Assembly (NCBI GenBank): GCA_963630555.1
Contig: CAVGND010000003.1
Span: 27,352 to 91,351, forward strand
Direction of reading: 5' to 3'
Length of the DNA stretch: 64,000 nucleotides
DNA from: CAVALG01 sp963630555
Lineage (GTDB): Bacteria; Bacillota; Clostridia; Oscillospirales; Acutalibacteraceae
Shown here: positions 31,227 through 40,128 of the stretch, one piece after another
Layout: the number at the start of each line of letters is the position of its first letter
Position numbering within the stretch: position 1 is the first letter of the stretch
Position numbers and translations under genes: made by a program
The notes under the pieces: generated by a model
Told to the model about the DNA's origin: nothing
What the model saw: only the letters and a program-made list of their open reading frames with translations
The model's database searches: none

Positions 31227-32225
31227 TTATTCTTCGTAAAGCGCCTGCATACTCCGGGTGCGTTCACGCACCGTCTGCCTTAATTCAAGCGGCCGCCGCA
31301 CCTCTATCCTGTCGCCGTACTGCATTATCCAGGCAATCAGTCCTTCGCTTACAAGCACGGTGACGTCAAATGTGAACCGCTCTTCCGACACGTTCCGCAG
31401 GTGAATATTCTCGCCGAAGCGGTCAATTACCTGATCAAGCAACCGTTTATCGCATCTAAGGATGATTTCGCACGGGTCGCCGCCGAACATATTAAAAGAT
31501 TTTTTTGAATAATCCGCCGAGTCAAAAAATGTTTTATATTCGCTGACTTCGCTGAAATGGCGGCTGTTTTCGCTTAATATCTCCACCGATTTCATACGGT
31601 CGATCCTCAGGTGGGCAAGATTGTTGTATTTAGGGACGTTGGCGACAAGATAATAGTGGTCATTTGCCCAGATTACGGCATACGGGCTTACCGTCAACCC
31701 GCGCGAATCGGGAATTATCCTGTGCTCGTCAAACTTATGGCGAATATAATTAAAGCGTATCATTTTGCCGCCGCTTACCGCACGGTTTATCTTGTCGATA
31801 TTATAATAAAGTTCTTCATTTGTGCCTTTGTTCCTCTCGGAAATGCAGACCCGCTTTTTAACAAACGCCGCCTCATTTTCGCTTAAAAGTCCCGCCAGTT
31901 TTTCTATAAGGCGCTCGCTTTTTTTGCGGCTTATAAACCCTGCCGACTGCACAGCGTCGGTCAACAGGAGTATTTCGGCTTGCTCAAAGTCGCGTGTAAG
32001 CAGGCAAAATCCTTTTTTGGGGATTGTAACCTTTATTATGTCACAGCCGTAATCTTTGAGCGCGTTTATGGAATCATAGACCGACTTACGCTCGGCAACA
32101 AGCCCCTTTTTATTCAGATATTCAATTATTTCGCCCGATGTTACGGGGGTGTTTTCGTCGCTTTTCGCCTTAAAATATTCAAGAATATACAGAAGTTTGA
32201 GTTTACTGTTAACGGTGTTCGGCAT
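31227..32225 (-). CDS. WYL-domain transcriptional regulator
   Basis: A 332-residue protein with an N-terminal winged helix (residues 1-70, KLKLLYILEYF and VTSGEIIEYLNKKG, with a recognition helix near RKSVYDSINALKDYG). A WYL domain lies at about 150-235 (MIRFNYIRHKF, then DSRGLTVSPYAVIWANDHYY), and a C-terminal WCX region follows. Such proteins regulate in response to nucleic acid or nucleotide ligands in DNA repair and defence settings, but many are housekeeping. It is the last gene of the minus-strand cluster. No target is evident. Confidence 0.88.
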   Translation of the reverse strand: MPNTVNSKLKLLYILEYFKAKSDENTPVTSGEIIEYLNKKGLVAERKSVYDSINALKDYGCDIIKVTIPKKGFCLLTRDFEQAEILLLTDAVQSAGFISRKKSERLIEKLAGLLSENEAAFVKKRVCISERNKGTNEELYYNIDKINRAVSGGKMIRFNYIRHKFDEHRIIPDSRGLTVSPYAVIWANDHYYLVANVPKYNNLAHLRIDRMKSVEILSENSRHFSEVSEYKTFFDSADYSKKSFNMFGGDPCEIILRCDKRLLDQVIDRFGENIHLRNVSEERFTFDVTVLVSEGLIAWIMQYGDRIEVRRPLELRQTVRERTRSMQALYEE

Positions 32226-32254
32226 GTGTTTTTCCCCTTTAAGATAACGCTTTG

Positions 32255-32836
32255 TCAGTTTCGGGCGTTAAGCAACCCAAGCGCTTCGTCCCTGTCATAC
32301 AGGGCATTTAACGCCGCCAGCATAGCCGCAGCCGACATATTTTGCGGCAGGTTCAGTTCCTTTAAAAGGCGGCGGCGTTTTGCGGCGCTGTCGGTGCCGC
32401 CGGAAAATCCGAGTTCATACAGGTCCTGTTTTGTTACGCGTTCCGCTTTTTCGGTTTCGCGGCAGGTAACTCCGGCATTTAAAAAGCAGTTTAAAAGCGT
32501 TTTTTCGTCAATTCCCTCAACGCCTAAAAGCCCCTCTTTACCGGATTCCGTTTTTCGTTTTTCCTTTCCCGGCACCTGCGGCGCATAAACATTCTTTATA
32601 TATTCGGGCGGGACGAAAGACTTTATATGGTTTCTTATCAGCATACCCGCAGAGTCACTGTCGGTAAATATTATTATGCCGTTTTTCTCCGCCAAACGGC
32701 GAATCAGCGATTTAAGCTCCCGATTTTTGAATATCCCGAACCCGTCGGTTACTATAATCGTGGCGTCAACTACCCGTTCGAGCCGAATTTTATCATATTT
32801 CCCCTCTACGATAACGGCACTGTCAAGTTTAAGCAT
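32255..32836 (-). CDS. rnmV: Ribonuclease M5-like Toprim protein (DUF4093)
   Basis: A 193-residue protein with a Toprim domain at residues 1-95. It shows AVIVEGKYDKIRLERV (catalytic glutamate), IVTDGFGIF and IIIFTDSDSAGML (DxD motif). A DUF4093-type C-terminal half follows. RNase M5 matures the 5S rRNA 5' and 3' ends in low-GC Gram-positives. ATG 32836 is chosen because it gives the family-typical start, overlapping the end of holA by eight bases. No 5S gene or rsmA is next to it. Confidence 0.82.
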   Translation of the reverse strand: MLKLDSAVIVEGKYDKIRLERVVDATIIVTDGFGIFKNRELKSLIRRLAEKNGIIIFTDSDSAGMLIRNHIKSFVPPEYIKNVYAPQVPGKEKRKTESGKEGLLGVEGIDEKTLLNCFLNAGVTCRETEKAERVTKQDLYELGFSGGTDSAAKRRRLLKELNLPQNMSAAAMLAALNALYDRDEALGLLNARN

Positions 32837-33893
32837 ACCGCGCACCGCCGCTTTGACTTTTGCCGCCGAGTATTATAAGTTCCGTTATAAGGGTCTGAAG
32901 TTCGGTTTTAGGGTCGCACGGTGCGGATTTCAGCCGCCTGTCTGTTCGGGAAATGAGGTCGAGCGAGCGGCATATATCGCAGTATTTATATTTTCTTGCG
33001 TCACGGGCGGCATTTGAAAGACGGAAAGCAAGATTTTTCGGATAGCCGAGTTCCCCTGCCGCCTGCGGTATCGGCACGCCGCTTTTTTCGGCGGCGGCGG
33101 CACGGAAAAGGTCACAGAAACTGCCCGCTATAACCGAAAGGATAAACACGGGTTCCGTACGCATAAAGAACAGTTCGTCCAGCAATTTTTGCGCTGCCGA
33201 CGCATTTTTGGCGATAATATATTTTGTCAGATTATAGACCGCCGCATCAACCGAACGGGAACAAACACGGTCAATTATTTCATCCGTAACCGTTCCCCCC
33301 TCGGCATATATGCACAGTTTTTCAAGTTCGTTTGTAAGGGTATAAAGGTCATTGCCGCAAGTATCGGTCATATGGCGTGCCTGCGCCGGCGGCAGCGTGA
33401 CGCCCCTCCGTGCGGCTCCGGCGGAAAGTGCTTTTTGCAACTCGGCGTCGTTTTTGCGGTAAATGTACGTCGCAATTCCGCCCGCTTCCTCAACCGCTTT
33501 TATAAGTTTGTTTGCCCGGTCGCTGCGTTTCTTTTCGGGTATTGCGACCGTTTCAAAATAAAGCACCAAAACGCAATGGTCACCGATATTTTTAATTATA
33601 TCGAGCATAGTCTTAAAATCGTCGATTTTAGCCTTGTCGGGGTCAAAATCGCACACGGTAACGCACCGCAGCGGGGCAAACATGGGCAATGTTATAACCG
33701 CGTCGTATATTTTTTGCACCGAAACATCGTTTTTCAGTTCGGTAATGTTAAAATCGGGGTTTTGCGGAACAGCCGCCGCCTCGATTTTTTTAACAAGGTT
33801 GCGTATAACATAATGTTCGTCGCCGCATAAAAGGACGACTTTAGGCAAAATGCCGCTTTTTATTGCGTCTTTCAACGCCCGTTCAGTAGTCAC
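32829..33893 (-). CDS. holA: DNA polymerase III subunit delta
   Basis: A 354-residue clamp-loader subunit. The N-terminal part LPKVVLLCGDEHYVIRNLVKKI is the usual delta start. The AAA-like fold with a helical lid and the C-terminal collar region (NLAFRLSNAARDARKYKY, then DRRLKSAPCDPKTELQTLI) are family-typical. It opens the beta clamp during loading. The usual Firmicutes neighbour rpsT (S20) is not here; the next gene downstream is the Toprim protein. Confidence 0.92.
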   Translation of the reverse strand: MTTERALKDAIKSGILPKVVLLCGDEHYVIRNLVKKIEAAAVPQNPDFNITELKNDVSVQKIYDAVITLPMFAPLRCVTVCDFDPDKAKIDDFKTMLDIIKNIGDHCVLVLYFETVAIPEKKRSDRANKLIKAVEEAGGIATYIYRKNDAELQKALSAGAARRGVTLPPAQARHMTDTCGNDLYTLTNELEKLCIYAEGGTVTDEIIDRVCSRSVDAAVYNLTKYIIAKNASAAQKLLDELFFMRTEPVFILSVIAGSFCDLFRAAAAEKSGVPIPQAAGELGYPKNLAFRLSNAARDARKYKYCDICRSLDLISRTDRRLKSAPCDPKTELQTLITELIILGGKSQSGGARYA

Positions 33894-33912
33894 TTAAATT
33901 TCTCCCGATATT

Positions 33913-34620
33913 TTATTTAAGCCTTAACGTCCGCAAATAGTTTTTGGTTTCATCGCTTATGCGGCGGCTCTCGATTGCTTTTTGTATTGACTTATTGTGC
34001 GTAAATTTATCAAGTTTTTTGCCGGTAAACAGGGTGATTGTTGCGTCATACTGCCTGCAGAGCGCCGTTGCAAAATACCACGCACGCGCCATATTTATAT
34101 AATACTCGTCCGAAACTTTATTTGCAACCGCAATATTGTATTCCGGTTTAAAATCCCCGCCCAGAAAGTGTTTCATCAGCATACAGACCGCAAATCTGAC
34201 GGTGTATGTTTCGCCCGAATCGAGCCAACGGTTTATTTCCGCATCCAATTCGGTGCGGTGCTTTTTAAAAGATTTCGGCGACATCATATCGCAGGTCGCC
34301 CAGTTGTCCACATAGGGCAAAAATTCATTCAGCGCCTTTACGGTTTCGCCGTAATCCGCCGTTTGCTCAATCAAGCAGGCATGAACGTTGTTTTCCTCGA
34401 GGTATTTATGCGGCAGTTCCGCCATAAACGCCGCGGCGGCAGGCGTGCCTGCAATGGAGGCGGCGAATTTCCTGAGTGCCGGCACGCGCACACCGATGAT
34501 TGTTTCGGGATCCACGGTCGGGTTCAGTTTTGCCGAAAAATCGGCGTATTCCCTTTCCCCCATTTTGAAAAGTTCCGCCCTTATTTCGGCGGTTGCCGAA
34601 TTATTCTTCGCCTTCATCAT
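33913..34620 (-). CDS. DNA alkylation repair protein (AlkD-like, HEAT-repeat glycosylase)
   Basis: A 235-residue all-helical protein of the AlkD family. Conserved segments are VRVPALRKFAASI, NNVHACLIEQTADYG, the DNWATCDMMSPKSF motif with the tryptophan and aspartate used to engage damaged DNA, and YYINMARAWYFATAL. It excises alkylated bases without base flipping. The start overlaps the rqcH stop by 20 bases; two tandem ATGs are possible starts. Confidence 0.9.
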   Translation of the reverse strand: MMKAKNNSATAEIRAELFKMGEREYADFSAKLNPTVDPETIIGVRVPALRKFAASIAGTPAAAAFMAELPHKYLEENNVHACLIEQTADYGETVKALNEFLPYVDNWATCDMMSPKSFKKHRTELDAEINRWLDSGETYTVRFAVCMLMKHFLGGDFKPEYNIAVANKVSDEYYINMARAWYFATALCRQYDATITLFTGKKLDKFTHNKSIQKAIESRRISDETKNYLRTLRLK

Positions 34621-36343
34621 CCTGCGGCCCTTTCGGTTCTACGTACAAAGTGCGGTTGTTTGTAAATACCACCATACCCGCTCCCGCGCCCGACGGTTTT
34701 TTTACATATTTTACCGGAACACAATCCACCGGGACGGATGAGGAGTTCCTCGCCTTTGAAAAATATGCCGCCTTTTGCGCCGCAAACACCACCGTCCGTT
34801 CGGGCGGAGTTTTTCCGCCGCAGAGTATAACAACGTGGGAACCGTGTATATCCTTAGTGTGCAGCCAGAGGTCGGTCTTGGCGGCAATTTTGGTTGTAAG
34901 TTCATCGTTTTGACAATTATTTCTGCCTACAAGTACCGAAAACCCGTCGGGTGAAATAAACTCGTGCGGCTTTAAGCGAGGCGGCTTTTTTGCCGATTTG
35001 GTGTGCGATTTAATATATCCGCCGGCACGCAGTTCCTCCGCTATTGCTTCAAGTTCGGCAAGACTTTCGGCGCGGTCAAGTTCTTCGGCAACGCTTTTTA
35101 TATAAAAAAGTTCCTGCTCGCTGTCCTTTATAAGTTCTGTAAGCAATCCTGCGGCAACGCAGGCCTTTTTGTATTTTTTAAAATATTTTTGCGCATTTTC
35201 GGCGGGGGACAGAGCAGGGTCAAGCGGTATTTCCGTTTCGGTAAGGTCGGGGTCGTAATAATTTTGCAGCAGTGCGGACGAAACGCCTTTTTTGACCGAA
35301 TGAATATTTGCCTTAATAAGTTCGCCGTAAATCCTGTAAGTATCGCGTTTTTCGCATTTTTTCAGGTCGCTTTTTCGGGCGGCAAGTTTTCGCGCAGCCC
35401 GTGTTTCAAGATTGGCGACCGTCTTCCTGAGTCCGCCCGACGCCTGCGCCATACGCTCACGGTCGGCACGGGTTTTGTAAAATCCGTCCACAACCGCCGA
35501 AAGACTGTCGGGGTGCTGCCGCACGGCGGACGCGCCGTACTGCGTAATATCCGTATATGAAAACTCCGTCGGCACGCCGTTTACCGTAACCACGGTGGGG
35601 AATGCCTGCCCCGAAACTGCGGCTTTGAATTGCAAAAGTGCGGCGGTAAACGCCGTGCGCTGCTGCGGTGATAATAAATTACCCCTGTCGTTGGGCGACA
35701 GGTTTGCAAGAAAACATATTTCGCGCGCAATAAGCGGTGAAACACCGTCCAGCAATTCCACAAGCACGGTGCAGAGTTCAAACGGAGAAGAAAATATTCT
35801 TTGTGCCAGCGGCTCAATTTCCGCATTTGTAATAACCGCCTTTTCCTCTCTCACGGGCGGTTCATACCTTGCGCCCGGCTGAACAAGTCTGCCGCCCGCC
35901 TCAATATCCGAACGGCGAATGCAGTCGATTATTCTGCCGCTGCCGTCTGTAAGAATGATATTTGAGCGGCTGCCCAAAAGTTCGGCTATAACGGTTAATA
36001 CCACGGTGTCCTGCATTTCGTTGCGTGTTTCAAAATCAAAACAGACCACGCGCTCATACCCCTGCTGGCGAACGGCGATAAAGCGCGCGCCCGACAGGTT
36101 TTTTCGCAGAAGCATACAAAACATCGGGGGCGACGGCGGATTTTCCACCGAACGGTTAATAAGCCCTAAGCGTGAACTGCCGCCTTTAATGCTTACAAGC
36201 AGTTTTTCGGCGTGACCTTTGCCGCGCAGGTTGAATATTATTTCCTCGCGTGAGGGCTGGTAAATTTTATCAATGCGCGTATCGGCTGCCGCCGCTGCTA
36301 TTTCGGCACACAGTTTATTTATAAAAATACCGTCAAGCGCCAT
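34601..36343 (-). CDS. rqcH: Ribosome quality control protein RqcH (NFACT family)
   Basis: A 580-residue protein with an NFACT-N domain (residues 1-270, starting ALDGIFINKLCAEIA and including GGSSRLGLINRS). Helix-hairpin and coiled-coil segments follow (about 280-440), then the C-terminal NFACT-R domain (FISPDGFSVLVGRNN, TKIAAKTDLWLHTKDIHGSH). It adds alanine tails to nascent chains on stalled 50S subunits, marking them for degradation. Older annotation calls it a fibronectin-binding protein. It overlaps trmK upstream. Confidence 0.93.
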   Translation of the reverse strand: MALDGIFINKLCAEIAAAAADTRIDKIYQPSREEIIFNLRGKGHAEKLLVSIKGGSSRLGLINRSVENPPSPPMFCMLLRKNLSGARFIAVRQQGYERVVCFDFETRNEMQDTVVLTVIAELLGSRSNIILTDGSGRIIDCIRRSDIEAGGRLVQPGARYEPPVREEKAVITNAEIEPLAQRIFSSPFELCTVLVELLDGVSPLIAREICFLANLSPNDRGNLLSPQQRTAFTAALLQFKAAVSGQAFPTVVTVNGVPTEFSYTDITQYGASAVRQHPDSLSAVVDGFYKTRADRERMAQASGGLRKTVANLETRAARKLAARKSDLKKCEKRDTYRIYGELIKANIHSVKKGVSSALLQNYYDPDLTETEIPLDPALSPAENAQKYFKKYKKACVAAGLLTELIKDSEQELFYIKSVAEELDRAESLAELEAIAEELRAGGYIKSHTKSAKKPPRLKPHEFISPDGFSVLVGRNNCQNDELTTKIAAKTDLWLHTKDIHGSHVVILCGGKTPPERTVVFAAQKAAYFSKARNSSSVPVDCVPVKYVKKPSGAGAGMVVFTNNRTLYVEPKGPQDDEGEE

Positions 36344-37025
36344 GCTGCACCTCTTTTAATTTGTTTTCGGCGGCGGTTATCACAGCCGAAATTTCCTCAG
36401 CCGCCGCGCGCATACGTTCAACATTCCGCACGCCCGCAAGTTGATTTTTAAGCACTTTTATTACCCATTTTATGTATGCTGTCTCGGTTTCCCCGGGGTT
36501 TTGGAACAGCCTGCCGAAATGGTAAAACAGAGGGTCGTCAGGCTGGGGTTTTCCGCTGTAGCGAACGTTCATAACCGTATAGAGCCTGCCCTCGTTTTCT
36601 GCGGCGGTTTCGCTTATTATGCGGTATTTTTGCAGTGAGAGATATTGCCTGAGGTCATATGCGCTTGACATCGGCTGCAATATAAGCGAATATTTTTCGT
36701 CACGCAGCCACGGTGCACGGTCAATTATATTCGCAATAACTTCGCCGCCCATTCCGGTTATTACGGCTGTGTCAATTTCATCCGGACAGACGGTGTCAAG
36801 CCCGTCACCGAGCCGAATATCAATCCCGTCAACCCCCGCATTTTTTATATTTGCGGCGGCGTTTGCAAGCGGTTTTTCTCTCAGGTCGCAGGCATAGACC
36901 TTACTGCAAATGCCATTTTGTACAAGGTAGATGGGAAGATACCCGTGGTCGGTTCCTATATCGGCAACGCGGCTGCCGTGCTTTATAAGTGCGGCAGCCG
37001 CGATAAGTCGCTTATCGTTCAACAT
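36333..37025 (-). CDS. trmK: tRNA (adenine(22)-N(1))-methyltransferase
   Basis: A 230-residue class I methyltransferase that forms m1A22 in some tRNAs. The SAM-binding motif is VADIGTDHGYLPIYLV, followed by the catalytic region VITGMGGEVIANII and LILQPMSSAYDLRQYL. The helical C-terminal domain (about 165-230) is the TrmK hallmark. The start abuts the stop of the DUF1858 gene directly. Confidence 0.93.
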   Translation of the reverse strand: MLNDKRLIAAAALIKHGSRVADIGTDHGYLPIYLVQNGICSKVYACDLREKPLANAAANIKNAGVDGIDIRLGDGLDTVCPDEIDTAVITGMGGEVIANIIDRAPWLRDEKYSLILQPMSSAYDLRQYLSLQKYRIISETAAENEGRLYTVMNVRYSGKPQPDDPLFYHFGRLFQNPGETETAYIKWVIKVLKNQLAGVRNVERMRAAAEEISAVITAAENKLKEVQHGA

Positions 37026-37226
37026 TTATTTGCCTTCAAAATGGCGGTTCAGTTTTTCAACCAGTTCGTCGGCATTTACGCCGTGAACCTCGCACGCCTC
37101 GGCAACCGATTCCCCGCGGGAGGCAGGGCATCCCAGGCAATGCATACCCATTTCAAAGAAATATGGTGCTGTTTCCGCATCCATATCCAAAATGTCACCT
37201 ATGCACATATCTTTGGTAATTTTCAT
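37026..37226 (-). CDS. DUF1858 domain protein
   Basis: A 66-residue protein consisting only of the DUF1858 domain: KITKDMCIGDILDMDAETAP, then FFEMGMHCLGCPASRGESV. The CLGCPAS motif carries two cysteines, as in stand-alone members. The family's function is unknown; some members are fused to hybrid-cluster or NifU-like proteins, which hints at metal or redox work. Its ribosome site AAAGGAG lies inside the end of the upstream phosphatase gene. Confidence 0.9.
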   Translation of the reverse strand: MKITKDMCIGDILDMDAETAPYFFEMGMHCLGCPASRGESVAEACEVHGVNADELVEKLNRHFEGK

Positions 37227-37227
37227 T

Positions 37228-37944
37228 TTAAAACGCTCCTTTATTTTGTTTCATATCATTATAAAGTTTTTTTGAAAAACTTATAATATTCTCAACATTT
37301 TGTTGCCCGATAATTTGCGGCGCCGCAGCAAAAAACTCCGCTATATGCGGCGGCCTGCCGAGCAAAGAATGGGTATCGCTGCCCAAAAGGCTGTAATATC
37401 CGTTTTTTGCAAGACGCTCAGCCTCGCCGCGGTTGACGCCGAAAAGCAGCGAATCCGCATTCAACTGCGCCAAAACTCTGCCGTCCTCAATCAGCCGGAG
37501 AACTTTTCCGTAGTTAGTATAAAACGAATATCTTTCAATATGCGCCAATATCGGCATAATGCCGGTTTTATCATACATTGCGGCAATTTCCGATATGGCT
37601 TTATCGGTTATTCCGCCCCAATCAAGTTCCAACAGCAGATAACCGCTTCCGCCCAGCGTAAGTTCCATAAGGTGCGGAAAATCGGTCATTCCCGTGAAAT
37701 ACTTGACTTCAAACCCCAAAAAAAGGTCGCCCACCGCCGAATACCGCTGCGCACGGTCATAAGCGGAAACCGCTTTTTTGTAATAATCCGCAAAATCATA
37801 TTTTCCGTTGTAGTAGTGCGGCGTGGCAATCACCGCGTCCGCCCCCTGTTTAGAGAGTTGCCGCAGCAGCAATTCCGATTCGCGTACCGATTTGGCGCCG
37901 TCATCAAGCATCGGCAAAATATGAGAATGTGCGTCAAGAATCAT
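37228..37944 (-). CDS. PHP-domain tyrosine phosphatase, CpsB/CapC type
   Basis: A 238-residue PHP-fold metal-dependent phosphatase. Metal-binding motifs are DAHSHILPMLDDG at the N-terminus, VIATPHYY, the ILAHIERY region and LLGSDTHSL. In streptococci CpsB dephosphorylates a tyrosine kinase that controls capsule assembly. No kinase or capsule gene is next to it here, so its partner is unknown. It heads the minus-strand cluster. The 218 bases upstream of it show no other gene. Confidence 0.88.
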   Translation of the reverse strand: MILDAHSHILPMLDDGAKSVRESELLLRQLSKQGADAVIATPHYYNGKYDFADYYKKAVSAYDRAQRYSAVGDLFLGFEVKYFTGMTDFPHLMELTLGGSGYLLLELDWGGITDKAISEIAAMYDKTGIMPILAHIERYSFYTNYGKVLRLIEDGRVLAQLNADSLLFGVNRGEAERLAKNGYYSLLGSDTHSLLGRPPHIAEFFAAAPQIIGQQNVENIISFSKKLYNDMKQNKGAF

Positions 37945-38123
37945 TACGGTTCACCACCCGACGGGCGTAAAATACGGCGGAAAAGCAGCCCTTCCATTAA
38001 TTATTTCCGTCTTTAACACATATTATATAACAGTTTTAATCGGATAACAAGTAGAAAATATGTTAAAAAACAATTAAAAACAATTAATATGTCGCACGGT
38101 CGGAACGCTGCAGTATTTAGGTC

Positions 38124-38152
38124 TTGAAAGCGGCGCTGTTTCGGTGTATAAT
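38124..38152 (+). promoter_or_regulatory. Sigma-A promoter of the dockerin gene
   Basis: TTGAAA at 38124-38129 and TATAAT at 38147-38152 are 17 bases apart, about 30 bases before the small dockerin gene. This gives the gene its own transcript. Confidence 0.8.
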
Positions 38153-38184
38153 TAAATCATCAAATGAAAAGGGTGTGTGCATTA

Positions 38185-38478
38185 ATGGCTTATTTAAAAA
38201 AAATAATTGCGTTAACGATATTGACGGTCACCGCCGCAGTTTCGGCTTTTTGCCTGCCCGCCGCTGCTGCTTCTGTACGCAAGGGCGATGTTGACGGTAA
38301 CGGCATTGTTGAAACAGCCGATGCGGTTATGCTTGAAAGATATGATGCGCTGCTTATAGAATTGACCGAAGAGCAACTGCAGCGTGCCGATTATAACGGG
38401 GACGGTGTTGTTGACATTATTGACGCCGTTTACATAATGAAGAACAAGGCAATTGAACTTCCGCCGGTTCATTTTTAA
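38185..38478 (+). CDS. Small secreted dockerin-only protein
   Basis: A 97-residue protein: signal peptide (residues 1-29, AYLKKIIALTILTVTAAVSAF), then a type I dockerin with two calcium-binding repeats, KGDVDGNGIVETADAVML and DYNGDGVVDIIDAVYIM. There is no enzyme or binding module. ATG 38185 is preferred; ATG 38164 is in frame but lies before the AAAAGGG ribosome site. Dockerins dock to cohesins, so it may fill, cap or anchor a cohesin site. It has its own promoter and terminator. Confidence 0.85.
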   Translation: MAYLKKIIALTILTVTAAVSAFCLPAAAASVRKGDVDGNGIVETADAVMLERYDALLIELTEEQLQRADYNGDGVVDIIDAVYIMKNKAIELPPVHF

Positions 38479-38505
38479 CCAATATCGGGAAATGAACGGG
38501 CAAAC

Positions 38506-38545
38506 AGCAGCCGCCCTTGCCGTTAAGGCAGGGGCGGCTGCTTAT
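38506..38545 (+). terminator. Rho-independent terminator after the dockerin gene
   Basis: A long stem (38506-38521 with 38527-38542; AGCAGCCGCCC at the outer end) is closed by loop GTTAA and followed by TTATTTAT. One G-U pair is present. Confidence 0.8.
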
Positions 38546-38561
38546 TTATGCCGCTGTCGGT

Positions 38562-39311
38562 TTAATCTATAACGCTCGCAAACTTTTTATCTTTTGCGGC
38601 TTTTGCCAAAGTGACCTTGGCAGCGGTTACAAACAGGGGTTTGTTTTTAATTATATCGCCCTGCACGCATTCGTCAAACGCCTCCGCCTTGTCATGGAAC
38701 GAAGCCGCTACTATATAACCGACGGCGAGGTCGCTTGCTTCCTGCGTTCCGCCGTAAAAAGCGTCAGCCATTATGTTAAGAATTTTTTCAAGGGGTTTAA
38801 AATTATGCTGATAATCGTCAGCCAGTGCCCTTATTTTCTTAACAACGGTATTACGCATAAAATCAATATACAAATACTCGCCGTGCTCTGTGACCGACTG
38901 TTTGTAATCTTCCTTGAACTCCGGGTAGATATTAAGCAGTTTGGCAGTTAATCCGTCAACCGTTATATCATTGCCCGATTTATCCTTAACGGGTATGGTG
39001 ACCGAGCCGCCGATATTTACCGAACTTTTTTTAAGCCCCAAATGTTTGCGAAGCGTTTCACAAAAATCTTCTGCGATTATATCGGCGTCATGTTTAAAAT
39101 TTTCTTCGTTACACAGCCACTCGGCAAGTTTTACAAGACTGTTTTCATCCGTGCCCGCCTCAAGGATAATATGGCCAGCACCCTCGTCATATTTAAGCGC
39201 GAAAGAGATTTTATCGTTTGAATAAACGCCGTTTTCGTCGGCGACGAAGTTTTGCCCGTCAATAAAATCCTTCATTTTGGACTGTATACTGTTTACTATC
39301 ATTTCTCCCAC
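38562..39311 (-). CDS. Unknown soluble protein, 249 residues
   Basis: I do not recognise the family. The protein is soluble and acidic, and starts with a charged region in which INDKISFALKYDEGAGHIIL-like beta strands alternate with helices. GSVTIPVKDKSGNDITVDGL lies in the middle, and a helical C-terminal half ends in KVTLAKAAKDKKFASVID. The start GTG 39311 is supported by AAAGGATAGG eight bases upstream; an ATG at 39302 has no space for a ribosome site. It follows the thiN terminator, so it is transcribed separately. Confidence 0.75.
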   Translation of the reverse strand: MGEMIVNSIQSKMKDFIDGQNFVADENGVYSNDKISFALKYDEGAGHIILEAGTDENSLVKLAEWLCNEENFKHDADIIAEDFCETLRKHLGLKKSSVNIGGSVTIPVKDKSGNDITVDGLTAKLLNIYPEFKEDYKQSVTEHGEYLYIDFMRNTVVKKIRALADDYQHNFKPLEKILNIMADAFYGGTQEASDLAVGYIVAASFHDKAEAFDECVQGDIIKNKPLFVTAAKVTLAKAAKDKKFASVID

Positions 39312-39338
39312 GATATGTACCTATCCTTTTAATAATAT

Positions 39339-39370
39339 AAAAAAGCCGCGGCGGATACACAGCCGCCGCG
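39339..39370 (-). terminator. Rho-independent terminator after thiN
   Basis: CGCGGCGG at 39347-39354 pairs with CCGCCGCG at 39363-39370. On the minus strand the stem is followed by TTTTTTATATT. It lies about 75 bases past the thiN stop. Confidence 0.85.
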
Positions 39371-39444
39371 ACCGATACCGAAAATATAATAACATATAAA
39401 TTCGTTTTTGTCATCATTTTTTGTTAATTTTATTGCCTGTACCG

Positions 39445-40128
39445 TTAATTTATTTTTGCGCTGCCCTGTTTTACGGCAGGCAGAGCGGCTTTTCGGGGCT
39501 GAAATGTTATTAACAGCGTGCCGTTTTTAACCGATATTACGGCGGGCTCGCCTGTAAATTCATTGCTTACCCCAAGCGGAAACGACGGGGAAAGCAGGCC
39601 GTCCGACAGGGTGTATTTTGCCCCTTTAACGGTAACGCCGACGGCGGTTTCACCGATACAGAAGACCGAAAGGCGGCCGCCGCACCGCGGCGCAAATCGG
39701 GCGGAGCCGCAGCAAACGGCGGTTACGGTTGTATCCTCACCGAAGAAAAAGGGAACCGCCCCGTTTTTTGCTATCATGGCGGCGAGCTGCAGGTTCGCCA
39801 CGGTGTGGTCAAGTTTCCCACCAAGTGCACCGTATACAAAAAATTCTTTACAGCCTTCGCCGAGTGCGGTTTTTACGGCGAAGCCGACGTCGGTATCGTC
39901 TTTTTCCACGGGCAGACGGGTGATGTTTTCGCCCTGCGGTATATAACCGAGCGAGTCAAAATCGCCTATTATCAAATCGGGTGAAACGCCGATTTCTTCA
40001 AGGCGTAAAAGTCCCTTATCGGCGGCTATAACCGTATCGTGCGGCTCGGGCTTTACAGGCATATTACCGATCGGCAGCGCGCCGAAAATAAAGCAGCGCA
40101 CCGAGTTTTTACGGTTTACAGGTTGCAT
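39445..40128 (-). CDS. thiN: Thiamine pyrophosphokinase
   Basis: A 227-residue enzyme converting thiamine and ATP to thiamine pyrophosphate. The catalytic domain is recognised by AADKGLLRLEEIGVSPDLII and GDFDSLG, then DDTDVGFAVKTALGEGCKEF and GALGGKLDHTVANLQL. The C-terminal thiamine-binding part (about 150-215) is normal. It overlaps thiT by 13 bases and is under the same TPP riboswitch, so uptake and activation are controlled together. Confidence 0.94.
   Translation of the reverse strand: MQPVNRKNSVRCFIFGALPIGNMPVKPEPHDTVIAADKGLLRLEEIGVSPDLIIGDFDSLGYIPQGENITRLPVEKDDTDVGFAVKTALGEGCKEFFVYGALGGKLDHTVANLQLAAMIAKNGAVPFFFGEDTTVTAVCCGSARFAPRCGGRLSVFCIGETAVGVTVKGAKYTLSDGLLSPSFPLGVSNEFTGEPAVISVKNGTLLITFQPRKAALPAVKQGSAKIN

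Noticed and set aside
31227..32225. WYL regulator as a marker of a phage-defence island
   Set aside because: All neighbours are housekeeping genes (holA, rqcH, trmK) and no nuclease, helicase or abortive-infection gene is nearby.
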